NCBI GenBank assembly: GCA_958298945.1 | Contig: OY282606.1 | Span: forward strand, 44,963,920-45,027,919 | From: Atherix ibis | Lineage: Eukaryota > Arthropoda > Insecta > Diptera > Athericidae | Direction of reading: 5' to 3' | DNA length: 64,000 bases | In this document: piece by piece, positions 32,883 to 44,200 of the stretch | Layout of the letters: every line of letters starts with the position of its first letter | Position numbering within the stretch: position 1 is the first letter of the stretch | Program-made: the position numbers and the translations under genes | Notes under the pieces: model-generated | Told to the model about the DNA's origin: nothing | What the model saw: only the letters and a program-made list of their open reading frames with translations | Database searches by the model: none

Positions 32883-33260
32883 CGTCAACTTAAATCGACC
32901 TACGCTATGGATAGAGCTAAAAAATTTCCTGTCGATAATGCTACTTACAAAAAAATAACTTTACCGAGCGCAATTTCTCAGACTTTCTAAGGACTTATTG
33001 AACGACCCTCGTAACTTAATGAGGTATTCTACCAAAAGCTTTACTAAAGTTAGTGTAGATCAGTCAATTTTCAAACAATTATATTAGAAAAGTTTGGAAA
33101 TATGTCAGAAGTAAATGTTAGACGGTTAGTTGTCATTGATCTGAGAATATTTGCAATTTGCCTGTAATTATTGTAATTGCGTCACCTTATGGGCCTTTTT
33201 TAAGAGTAGGACTTTTTCATAAGTTAGAAAATTTACTATTCTTAATTGATTTAAAAAAAA

Positions 33261-36200
33261 TAATTTCTAAAGGAAGGAGTAATACCATAAAACATGATTT
33301 AATGAATTTGTGAAAGAAAAGACAATTCTGCAATTTTACCCATTTGATTGATGAGCTATCATTTTTATTATTTTCATTCATTCATTTTTTCACATAGTAT
33401 TTAATATTTGATTGGACTAATCTATATACTACATGTTTACAATAAAATATAGTTTTACTCCATTTTTGTTTCCGTTTATCCATTCGATTTCACTTTACAA
33501 TTAGTCATATTTAAAACATTCTAAATATTTAGATTTTTATTAATAATTTTATACTAATCTATTTTTACTAGATCCTTTTTTACATTTTATTTCATATACG
33601 AGTTATATCATTTTTCCAAAATGTTCCAGTATTCATTTTCTTGTAATATTTATTAAGGATATTAAGGACTATAGTTTTTTAGATTAAGTAGCAGATTTCA
33701 ATTTGAAAATTTTTTTTTTTATATAAATGAACGATTTTTAATGAATTTATCTAATAATTAAATTTAAACATAAATTTTTTTTAATATCTACGAAAATACT
33801 GGTGGGCAAAGAGATAGATAAGTAAATAATTTTTAACATTTAATAGAAAACCTTAAAACAATATAAAATCTTGAATAATTTTAAAGAATTTCTTTGTTTT
33901 CATTTTTAAATATTTTATAACATTTTTACAAAGAATTTATTAGTTTTTTTCATGCTTGATATATTTTTTTCTTTTCTATAACCATATAAAATATTAGAAA
34001 ACTTAACAGTAGATATTAATTTATATTAGTTTAAAAAACATTTATAATTTTAAGAATATGATTGTATTGGGATTTATTTTCATTTCTAATCAATATATTT
34101 TTTTTTTTGATCTTAACTATTAATAATTAATTAATAATTATTAATTTTCAACAAAGAGCTTAATATCAAATTATGTAAATGTGAATTTGTGTAAGGGTAT
34201 TTTAGACTTAAATGTGTACGCATATCAGTCCAGAGTTTATATATTTGCTTATTTTAAACTACATTAAAAATTATTGATTTTATTATTTTAATTTTGTTTT
34301 TCATTTTTATTATATATATTTTTAATAATTCATATTCTTATTAAATATCGTTTATTTTATATTAATTTTTATATATTGTATATTTCTGTTGCATCTATAC
34401 TGATAAAATAGACATCAACAAATTGTGTGTTTTACGGTTAAAATTATAAATTAATTCACATCAATTACTTTAAAAAATATTATAAATGCGTTTGTATTAA
34501 ATAGCGTTTGGGTATTTTTTTTTTATGTTGTCCTATTTAGTATTTTGTTTTTAAATTACAATATAAAGAATTAGTTATCTAAGTAGATATTTTACCTTGA
34601 TTTTTTAATATATTTTTTTGTTTACTCATTTAAAAATTATTTATTTATAATTAGTATTTGTTATTTGCCCATTTTGAATTTCGTTTTTATATAATTTATA
34701 ATCCTATTTTTATAATGTTTTTTTCTTTTATATTTACCTAAGTATACATATATAATATATTTATTATTTATTTTTAAAATTAATTTTTTTTCTTCCAATT
34801 ATTTACTTATATGTTTTTAAATGCCAACAAACATAAACATTTGTAATAGATCAATTTTTGTTAGGCCTTGCTTCCCAATTTAAAATGATTTTTCTCTTCT
34901 GTTTAGATAATTCTTTCTATTATAAGTATACAGTTTCTCAACTATAATTAAGACTAAGTTGTTTTATTTTATACTATTTATAGTCTTTAAACCATAAATA
35001 GTTTTAATTTTTATTTATTTATTTTTATATTATTTTTCAGTTTTATAAATCATTAAGTGTTTTTATTTCTATTAACTTTTACTATACATTTTAGAAGTGA
35101 TTTATAGTTATAGTATTTCCAGACTTACACGATAGCATTCTTAAAAACAACATCACAATTAAACGGATTTTTAAAAATGTTTTATTAATAATTTTTATTT
35201 ATTTTGTTTTATTTTCTAGTTATTTTGCTTCTAAGAAATAAAGTTTCCTCAAATGTTTTTCTATTTAAAATATTTTTTTCCTAAGTAAAGTCTAAGTTTT
35301 AAAAAAAAAATAAAAATCACTTTTGGAAAATAGAAATTATTCTGATTGCAATTTTATATAATATAAAAAAACTATTCTTTCTTAAAACAATTTAATATAT
35401 GTGTACATATATATAATGGGATATTTGATAAATAATAATTGTGGATATACATATATAGTGGTGAAAATTCTTCATAAGGATTATTTTTCCGATTATTTGG
35501 GAGTTAAAATAGTATTCCTTTTCTTTATAGAAATGAAAAAAGTAGTTGAAGAAAATACAAATATTCTATTAAATTTATATTAAAATATTATAAATATATT
35601 TTTTGAAATTTGTATTCTTTTCATTAAGTAATTTATATTTATACATTGCTTTAGAGAATAGCAATATGTCTTGTTAGATTTTTATTTGTATGTACATACG
35701 AGAGGCAAATAACAAATAAGTTATTAATAATTACATTTAAAAAATATACCAAATTAATTATTAAATATTTAATTTCGTAGAAGTATACAAATTTAAATAA
35801 AGATAAGTGAAAAGCTTATCTTTTACTAAGTTTGAGAATAAAAATATATTTATCAATTAATCTAAATAATAAGGAAATAAATATGAAAATAAAAAAAAAT
35901 AAGTGTAAAATCAAAAAGTTCATTATAAAAATATAAATTATTTTCTATAAAATTTTATATAAGCTTTTTTTTTTATTTCTCGATGGAGAGATGAAAGAGA
36001 GTGAAATTTCTTAGCTAATAAAATACTTGAAATTAAGTTTATTAATTGCAAACTAAATTAATATTTCTGTTAGAAAACTTAAAAAATTAAGGTGAATTTG
36101 ATACTTTTACAAATCCCTTTAAAATGTAAGAAAATACAAAAATAACTTTAAATATATTATTACGAAAATTAGTTCTAAAAATTTAACATTGACCAAATGT

Positions 36201-37603
36201 GTTTTATTCCTTCACATTCATTACTTAGCTTATGTAAGATCATTAGTTGATTGGGATCAAAAAGTTTGTTAGTAATTAGTTGGGACCTTACCATCTGCAA
36301 ATGATTACAAATGTTCTCTCCAATTATACTTTTTGTTAAATGATGACTCTATAATTTTAGGATCTAAATATTGAAAGCATGTATTCATTTTTGACAAATT
36401 ATATCTCAAAACTTTATTTAAAATTTTTTAAAGCTGCTTCTTTCTTATTATTATATAGAACCATATAGTTTAACTTGAAAATTAAAAAAATATGGAAAAT
36501 GATAAATTCTGGCTCTGAAAGTCGCTAAAAAAACTGAAATAGTTTCTGTAAATATTCAAGGACAAAATATTTAATTTTCATTCTACTTATTCTCAAATAA
36601 GATACCATAAAATATCTTAAGTGCAGCTTAAATTTCCATTATAAATTTATTAAATTTGCTCTAAAATATCCTTTAAATATTCTTACACATATGATTTTCG
36701 AAATGTTTAATTTAAGTAATATTTTAATTTTTTTATAATATAATTCTGTTTTTTTTTTTTAGAAATGCTTTGTTATTTAAGTTTTTTCTTCAAGCACTAG
36801 TAATAAATATTTTAATATTTTTTGTTAATTATTTAAGAAGTGGTACTTTAGTTAATATTTGTCAAAAAATATGCATTTAATTTTGAAGATTAATAATTAA
36901 ATCAGAACAAATAATTTTAAGAATAAAACAAACATTTCTATTTTTTTATAACATATAATTTATTTATAAAAATAAAAATATAAATAAAAATAAATATAGA
37001 TATTACGATTATAAATAATTAATATAAATAATTTTATTTTGCATAAATTGTTTGCCTCATACATACACATATATAAATATTTTTATTGACATTTATTCAA
37101 GTTTTTTTTTTTTTTTTAAATTTCATTAATAATAGTTTTATTTTTTTATACATACATATATACTCTCCTTGTTATTTTTATTTTCAAATATTTATACATA
37201 ATTAATTATATAAATAATATATCTTAATACGTACAATGTTCTTAGTTAATTATCGTCTAGAATATGTTTGAGAATTTTCTTTTATCAATTTTATGTAACA
37301 AAAAAATTCACAAAAATTATAATAATCTTAAAAGTCTGACAAAAAATCTTTTTTAATAAAAGTATGCTTTACTTAACCATAATAGAAGTTGGAAATGGTC
37401 AACAATATTGTTGGCAATAAGAAAAGTATTGAAAATGTATGTATCTTAAAGGGAAAACAAAAATTTCTTATAATCAATAATTAAATTTGATAAAAGTAAT
37501 TATAGAAAATTCTAACTTATATAAAATTAAATTCCATACAAATAATTATAGGGGAAGGTAATAATGAAAAAAAGAAAACTCATTACATATTAAACCTTAA
37601 TTT
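33261..37603. other. very AT-rich region downstream of 5-HT7
   Basis: About 4.3 kb of DNA dominated by A and T runs, including a run of T near 37100-37116. It must contain the 3' untranslated region of the 5-HT7 gene on the minus strand, but I cannot place the polyadenylation site, since AATAAA-like words are frequent by chance. A 60-codon plus frame at 35401-35583 is not supported. Confidence 0.55.
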
Positions 37604-38947
37604 TCAAAGGAAACTCTCTCGTGCACCCTGACCCTCGTGACCGAGAACAACACGTTGAGATGGTGGCTCCCCATACTGACTGTGGTAGAAATCTTCGCGC
37701 ATCATAATATTTAGACTGGAACAACGAAAATATAGAATCTCCTGAAATGGTTTGCGAAAATCTCGATTTAATGTTGCATAAATGATTGGATTTAGTAGAG
37801 AATTGGCATAGCCTAGCCATAAAAATAGTGACGATAATGATTCGGGAACATGATGGTTTTCCGTTTCCAAAAATGGACGAACTAAAGCTAAAATAAAAAA
37901 TGGCAGCCAGCAAACTGTAAATGCTGACATTATAATTCCTAGTGTTGTTGACGCTTTGCGCTCTTTGGCTAATTGAAACCTTAATTTTTTCTGATGTGGG
38001 GATCCGACTATAAGGCCTCCACCACCGCCGCCGCCACTGATTATTCCACCACGTCCGGCTGCTCCATCCATTTGTTTTTCTTGTGTTGTGCCATTGATGG
38101 CATTTTCTAATCGTGTCTGTGCCCGTTTTTCGTCCATAACAATACGTCGGGCAGCTCGGAATATTTGATAGTAAACGAAGAGCATTACCGTCAATGGTAT
38201 ATAAAATGATCCGAGCGTCGCGTAGATTTGGTAACCAAAATTCTGACAAACTGCACATATGGGTTCGCCATCCTCGCCGGTGTGTTCGTTTCCAAGGATG
38301 AGTAATGGCGGCAGTGAAATGCAGGCTGCCGCTAACCAAACTAGCGCCACACATAGCATCATCCGTCGTGGCGTCCGTTTCACTCCATACTCGAGTGGTT
38401 TTGTTATGGCCCAGAATCGGTCCACCGAAATTGCACACAAATTCAAAATGGATGCTGTGCAGCACAGAACATCGAAGGATACCCAAACATCGCAGAACAC
38501 TGGGCCGAATGACCACTTCTTCAGTACCTCGTATAGTAGAGCTGTTGGCATCACCAGAACAGCAACACACAGATCTGACACAGCCAGCGAAACCAGAAGG
38601 TAGTTGCACGGTCGTCGCAGCTTTCTGACTAGGCAAACAGCAACACATACTAGAACGTTGCCTACTACGGTTCCAAGGATGACTATTAGCAGAACAACAC
38701 TAACGATAATTGCCTGCAATGGCGGCAGAGCCGCCGAAGTGTTTATGAGCTCGACGTTGTCGACGGTGGCGTCAGATGCGGAAGCTGAAATTGCTTCTGT
38801 TGAATTATTGGCTGCCAATGTTCCCGATGTTGTAAGGCTTCCTTCAAAAATCCCACTTCCCTCTATGATTGCTGTTGCATGAGAGAGTGTTGTCCAATTG
38901 TATAATAACTGCTCGGTGAAGACTTCATTTGCTCTAGATGGATCCAT
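37604..38947 (-). CDS. 5-HT7: serotonin receptor 5-HT7 (class A GPCR)
   Basis: This 447-residue serotonin receptor is the fly 5-HT7 type, which in Drosophila raises cAMP through Gs at the neuronal plasma membrane. The N-terminus has N-glycosylation sites at N17, N48 and N69. TM1 spans about 77-104 (N97) and TM2 116-138 (D125). TM3 holds C152 and amine-binding D159, followed by DRF at 176-178. TM4 has W204, ECL2 C231, TM5 P251, TM6 CWLPF at 346-350, and TM7 NPIIY at 386-390. C409 may be palmitoylated. The third loop is short and has a run of seven glycines (305-311). An in-frame TGA at 38981-38983 supports the ATG at 38947, although its context is weak and an upstream coding exon is not excluded. 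Fly orthologues as I recall them have a longer N-terminus and third loop. The whole frame lacks introns. Confidence 0.96.
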   Translation of the reverse strand: MDPSRANEVFTEQLLYNWTTLSHATAIIEGSGIFEGSLTTSGTLAANNSTEAISASASDATVDNVELINTSAALPPLQAIIVSVVLLIVILGTVVGNVLVCVAVCLVRKLRRPCNYLLVSLAVSDLCVAVLVMPTALLYEVLKKWSFGPVFCDVWVSFDVLCCTASILNLCAISVDRFWAITKPLEYGVKRTPRRMMLCVALVWLAAACISLPPLLILGNEHTGEDGEPICAVCQNFGYQIYATLGSFYIPLTVMLFVYYQIFRAARRIVMDEKRAQTRLENAINGTTQEKQMDGAAGRGGIISGGGGGGGLIVGSPHQKKLRFQLAKERKASTTLGIIMSAFTVCWLPFFILALVRPFLETENHHVPESLSSLFLWLGYANSLLNPIIYATLNRDFRKPFQEILYFRCSSLNIMMREDFYHSQYGEPPSQRVVLGHEGQGARESFL

Positions 38948-39569
38948 GCAAATTTGTTGATTGGGGTAAGTGATGGGGGCTCACGGATTAATTCGTATTA
39001 TGCCCCCATCCTTTTATTCATCTCTTAACGTATGATCTAATTTTGTTATCTATTTTTGATTGGAATATGATGCCGATTTTCTGTTTCGGCATACGGTTTT
39101 CAATTCCACCTCATACTAATATAAGTTAGTGGATCCCTTAACTAATAAGAATATGATCCCGAAAAATTTTTGTTTAATTTTCTGCTATTAACATAATTGT
39201 ACTAAGTTAGCTTAGGGTTGATTTTAATGTTGACGTATTCTGAAAAAAAAATGCAAAAATCAAATTAGTAAAATATTTTTTTTGAATAATTGATGTAATT
39301 TTTTTTAAATCGTCTCAGTCCTATGACGTGATTTTATTCACAAATTATATTTTCTAGCTTTAAGTAACACTACTGATTTGTTTTGTATAATAAATAAAAT
39401 TTTTCTTGTTTGCTTGTTTGGGGCCATTATGCAGTCTTATGACAATTACTAGTTTTCCAGGTAAAACCGAATGAAAGTTAGTCAGAGGGTTCAGTCAAAA
39501 ATCGTAAAATATTATAGAGCATATGTAGATGTTTAATAAGGCTTAGAAAAGGATCCAAAAAAATAATAG
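38948..39569 (-). promoter_or_regulatory. 5' untranslated and presumed upstream region of 5-HT7
   Basis: This interval precedes the receptor start codon on the minus strand. It holds an in-frame stop at 38981-38983 and no clear TATA box, initiator or splice acceptor that I would defend. An untranslated first exon farther upstream, as is common for fly receptor genes, would have to be beyond this point. The sequence becomes strongly AT-rich above 39160. Confidence 0.35.
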
Positions 39570-39943
39570 TTAGACCATGAAGTTACACAATTCCGAGACT
39601 CGTATTACACGATTATTTCTGGGTTAAGTGTTCTGAGTTAAGAATATGAGAGACACTGATAATGAGGCATGAATTTCGAAAAGAAAGTCATGGGTAATTG
39701 CGGTATATCCGATTCGGGTTTCAAAAAATATCCTTTCGCAGAGTTTCGGATTAGTTGTTGGATAGACCGATTTAAAGATATTTAATGCTATTTGATCAGT
39801 AGATTTGGTAAATTAAGAGTTTTAGTGGGCAATTAAGAGTTTTCGATAGAAAGCATCTCCATCGATTGATCAGCTCTATAACTGCCAATAACATCAGTCT
39901 GAAGCTCAAGCGAACTCAATTTTTCGGATTATCCTACAACCAA
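39570..39943 (-). pseudogene. possible retroelement tail remnant
   Basis: The minus-strand translation near 39720-39640 includes TRIGYTAITHDFLFE, which resembles the conserved tail of RNase H-bearing non-LTR polyproteins (LRIGHTRLTHSHLL). The match is short and the surroundings are degenerate. It may be related to the remnant at 6560-7110. Mariner B1 is inserted directly beside it. Confidence 0.3.
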
Positions 39944-40007
39944 CGAGGGTCATTCAACAAGTACTTAGCCTACAAAAGAAAAACGAAAATTTTGGAAAGG
40001 TGGCAAT

Positions 40008-41054
40008 TTATTTTTCCACATAATCTCCTTCAAGCTCGATACACTTGAAGCGATGCTCTAACTTTTTTAACCCGTCCAAAAAATACATTTTCTCAAGGGA
40101 AGCAAAATAGGCCTCCGTGGCGACGATGACCTCCTCATTCGACCCAAATCTATTCCCGGCAAGTGATTTTTTCAGGTTTGGAAACAAAAAGTAGTCACAG
40201 GGGGCCAAATATGGAGAGTACGGTGGATGGGGCAGCAATTCGTAGCGCAATTCGACCAATTTGGCCATGGCAACGGCGGAGGTGTGAGCCGGCGCGTTGT
40301 CGTGGTGGAACAGCACTTTTTTCTTCGCAAAGCGGGGCCGCCTTTTTTTCAATTCGATATCAAATCGGCCCAATAAGTCAGCATAGTAGCGCCCCGTGAT
40401 TGTTTTACCCTTCTCGAGGTAATCGATGTGGATCACACTTTGTGAATCCTAGAAAACGGTGGCCATCACCTTTCCGGCCGATCGAACAGTCTTCGCCTTC
40501 TTCGGAGCACGTTCGCCGGGTGAAGTCCACTGTTTCGACTGTTCCTTGGTCTCTGGTGTGTACCAGTGAATCCATGTTTCGTCGACGGTCACGAAACGAC
40601 ACAAGAACTCCGCTGGATTGCGCTGAAACAGCGCCAAACACGTCGCCGATATGGTCTCACGGTTGCACTTGTTTTCCGGTGTGAGCAAACGCGGCACCCA
40701 TCGCGCCGACAGCTTTCTCATGCCCAGTTCTTCGTGTAGAATATGATGCACCGTTCCTACTGCGATGCCCACAGTCTCAGCTATCTCGTGAACCTTCAAT
40801 CGACGGTCTGCCAACACGAGATTGTGGACTTTTTTAACGTTTTCCTCCGTAGTAGCCGTTTTCGGGGCACCTGGGCGTGGCTCATCAAAAACCGACGTGC
40901 GGCCACGAACAAACTCGTTGAACCAATTCTTAACGGTCGCCATCGAAGGAGAAGAGTCACCATACACAGCATCCAAGTGATCTTTGATTTCGCTTCTCGT
41001 TTTCCCTTCCAAAAACAAGAATCTAATCACCGAACGATATTGTTATTTCTCCAT
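40008..41054 (-). pseudogene. mariner transposase pseudogene (B1)
   Basis: The start at the ATG at 41054 gives MEK and then a TAA at codon 4 (B2 has GAA there), then QYRSVIRFLFLEGKTRSEIK. The frame is open through WFNEFVRGRTSVFDEPRPG, KVHEIAETVGIAVGTVHHIL, RWVPRLLTPENKCNRE and VTVDETW (first Asp) to KVMATVF. There TAG replaces the Trp codon expected in VFWDS. It continues in the same register to IHIDYLEKGKTITGRYYADL, HHDNAPAHTS (second Asp) and APCDYFLFP (third Asp, spacing 34), ending LEGDYVEK. SPDL has become SPYL. Apart from the two stops and small changes the gene is nearly complete. Confidence 0.9.
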
Positions 41055-41098
41055 TTTTGTGCAACCGAACGACACGCTCGCTTTCAAAGGCTCTCGAA

Positions 41099-41151
41099 AC
41101 AAAACTAATAAAGGGAATCGACTGAAACTCGATTCCCTTTATTAGTTTTGT
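41099..41151. repeat. perfect 23-bp inverted repeat, 7-nt loop
   Basis: Arms at 41099-41121 and 41129-41151 are exact reverse complements (the first starts ACAAAACTAATAAAGGG). The loop is CTGAAAC. Copy B2 has a single copy of this segment at 51162-51190, next to unrelated bases where B1 has the inverted copy. The hairpin is therefore specific to B1. It lies between the terminal repeat and the transposase ATG. Confidence 0.95.
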
Positions 41152-41239
41152 AGGCTACTAAAAGAATGATGGTAAATTTCTTTTGTGACAGCAGTTCCAT
41201 CGGGCGGTGAGGCTAATTACTTGTTGAATGACCCTCGTA

Positions 41240-44200
41240 CAGTTAAGAATGTGGTCAATTGACGAACCACAATTGACTTCCAACTCTTTAAAAAGTTGCT
41301 AAATAAACCGATATATTAACAATTGGATGTGGGTGGAGGAATATTATAATTTCAACTGCCGTTGTTGATTGCCCGTATTTTTTTACAAAGATTAGATCTT
41401 TCTTTTATAATATAAAGCACTTTAATCCGTACTGCTATAGCTTATTAGTTTTTGTGAATTGTCTATAAGACTGTAAATATTTAGAGCGATATTGTTCCAA
41501 AATATTTTTTTTATTAGAAAAAACATTCTTATTTAAAAAAATTTTAGATTTTATTATCATTAAATAAATATAGTCTTAAAATAAAGATTATTTTTAAATT
41601 AAATATTAAATTTCTCAGTTTCTGATATTGTTTTCTATATTAATTTGTACAGACAGTGAACGAAAATTGTTTACATAATGTTAATATTAATATATTTCTT
41701 TGCAAAAATGAATTACAATTAATAATATACTATTTGCTTCTCAACGATGAACATTAGTACCCATATTTCGTTCAACGCATTCTCATTCTCTATCAACAAA
41801 ACCACTATAATGTCAATAATTTTGCATACAAAATGAATGGAAAATATTGAAGAAACATACTTAATAGTATTAAGTAATTTTAGAATATTAAACTGGGCGT
41901 ATTTTTATTTTGGGATAAATATTCAAGTAATATCCGACATTGATTGACATTTTTCAACAGTACATTAAATCATTGCATAAAATTTGAATCTATTTAAATA
42001 ACTTACTAAAAGTGCAAAGTTGATATTGCTTCAAAGTATTCTTTAGGAAATTTTTAACGATGGAAATGTGCATTAAATATTTAAAGAACCCATTTCGAAA
42101 TGCATACAAATCAATCCATCAAATATGCTATTTCAGATTCCTTTCTTTAGTTTATATTTGTTACTATTTTTAGATTTCCATAGTGTGTTCTTCCATTTCA
42201 TATTGCAACGGAAAGATACTACTGACAAAATACACATTCTTTGATAATATTGAGATGAAAACTTGACTGAAATTTTGCAGAAAAATCATTTTTCTACTTT
42301 TCAATATTGACCATTTTGCTTAAACAAACACAAATTCTAAAATTAAAATCAGCTTTCAACAAATAATTAGTGGAACAGAAAATGGTAGGAATAGAATATA
42401 TTTTACTTGCGGTGGTCTTCACTGTATCGTCTATTATTGTGTTTTTCTTTCTTTTTGAATAATATTTAAATAATTCTGAAATGGCCATTTAATATTAGTA
42501 AATATCGTATATGGGTCAATGTTATATACGTGTATATACAATTGTATTTGCAATAATCCACTCAATTCTGCGAATGACTTTATAAAGACAAGTTCGCTTT
42601 TCCAGGATAATTCTTGGTTTTGTTGCTTGCTTGCAATCATCGTTTAACCAGCCATTCCGGCTCTTTTTTTTCGGTCTAGTACTTTTTCGGCTGTATTTAA
42701 GTTTTTAATTTTATTAATTTTTTTTATTAACTAATATATGTAAAGTACTATTTATTTCCATACAATATGACCCAACATTTTTCTTTTTTCCACAAAAGCT
42801 TTTGTAATTTTTGTCGCAAAAAGAAGTAAAAGTCATACACATATTTTGCATTTAACTATTTTTATAAAAAATATATTTTAGAGATAAATTATTAACATTT
42901 ATTTTTTATTTCTTATATTTGTTCAGATAATCATTCAACAGATCAGTCAAAAAAAGGTTAGTCTTTTCAATATTTGGTAAAATTTTTATAAGTTTAATCA
43001 CCAATTTTTAAATTTGATTTTTAAATAAAAAATTCTATGTCTACAAATAATTTGCATAAGTTTCAGTGTTGCCTATTCTAACTTTTGTAACAAAACCTCA
43101 TATTAACTATTTTCTTTTAAGTCTGATATTTGATGTTACTTTATCAGACTCTAAGTGTTTTTTCATATATTTATTTTCTATTTGCATTACTTATTTTTAT
43201 CACTTCTATCATTAGAAAAAAATAATTAACTTCTATCATTAGAATTATATAAGGTTTAGCGCATATTTGAACAGTCTATTAAAAAATTATATTTTCTCTT
43301 CTTAATTATGTATGAAGAAAAATTTCATTAAAAAGTTTGTTCAAAAGAATATTTTTCTATAATTATTCCAGAAATCTTCAAAATAAAAGAAGAAAACTTT
43401 AAATGCTGGTAAACATATTTATTGAAAGTAAAACTTTTTAATGGAAAACAGTTCAACAATGATTGATACTTCCCTGTTGTAAACTTTATTCTTTATTAAT
43501 TTAAAGATGAATTTCATCAAAGTTTAATTTGAATTCTTTTTTAAATAATATGATAATAAGTGGAAAAAATATCAAGATATGATAAGATTATGTAAAAAAT
43601 ATTATTGAGTATTTTTGCTGTGCTCTAATGAACATATTTATCACACAAATTTATTATAAAATTATATGATAAAAAATGTTTTTCTTTCTTTTTGGAAATA
43701 AGATTGAATTTCAAGTTTTTAATATATGCTCAAAAACTTTACTCATCAAACCCGCGTACTCGTAAATTTGGTAAATGATGGTATACTGAAAATTATATCA
43801 TATAAAAATCGATATCAACCCCAATGGATATATCATTGATACATTTTTCATTATCGTATCACAAATGTGATATTAATTTTATTTTAACTAGAAATTTTTG
43901 GTCTGTGATGAGATATTGAAGGGATTGGATTTCGAGGATAGGTCTTCTGAATATAAAATATGCCAATTTTTATTATATTTTCACGTAAGAGTAATCATTT
44001 TATGATAAAAAATTTTCTAAAGCCAATTTATAACCATTTTTGGAGGTGTACGTGATATCATAATGAATTTTTATATTTTTATTTGCGTGTATCAAAACCC
44101 AAGCGAGTAAAATGGTGGTACAATTGAGGTTCTTAAATCCAATTACCCGTGATTGGTGTAATAAATTCGAAGAAAAAAAGACAACCCCAAAAAGGAATAC

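Larger units (their letters stand above)
31697..33011 (-). mobile_element. mariner element A2
   Basis: This 1315-bp mariner has TA at 31695-31696 and 33012-33013. Its terminal repeats are CGAGGGTCGTTCAATAAGCC (left) and, from the right on the minus strand, CGAGGGTCGTTCAATAAGTC. It is the longer of two family A copies (A1 at 4223-5431) and carries an extra inverted duplication at 32820-32882. It lies inside the reverse transcriptase of an older retroelement, between motifs A and B. Confidence 0.92.
30010..33260 (-). mobile_element. decayed non-LTR retroelement carrying mariner A2
   Basis: Minus-strand words from right to left follow the order of a reverse transcriptase. MKKSYS..KRPIR and NNYRQIANILRSMT lie near 33220-33120; IYTNFSKAFGRIPH (motif A, usually FSKAFDRV) near 33050. 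Then mariner A2 interrupts at 31697-33011. The sequence resumes with KKLGLPSIVIDWFGSY near 31670, IPQGSHLAPLVFIL-like words (motif B) near 31560 and ADDL near 31510 (motif C). The tail includes LYCSLVRLTLEYVFVIW and SVQRNFVRFILEDFY (30389-30598) and LLISKIDLSRSF near 30280. The clade is jockey- or CR1-like; I cannot decide which. Confidence 0.65.
39944..41237 (-). mobile_element. mariner element B1, upstream of 5-HT7
   Basis: This 1294-bp mariner has terminal repeats CGAGGGTCATTCAACAAGTA at both ends (right end read on the minus strand). TA follows at 41238-41239, but AA stands at the left (39942-39943), so one target base has mutated. Its transposase is on the minus strand, the same direction as the receptor gene, whose start codon is about 1 kb away. 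It belongs to family B with copy B2 (51056-52087). Confidence 0.92.

Noticed and set aside
33600..37600. A CRISPR-like or satellite array in the AT-rich region below the receptor
   Set aside because: Only short A/T words recur, with no fixed period or spacer pattern.
38259..38882. Plus-strand open frames over the receptor gene (38259-38603, 38305-38628, 38604-38882)
   Set aside because: They are antisense shadows of the 5-HT7 coding sequence, which has clear membrane segments and motifs on the minus strand.
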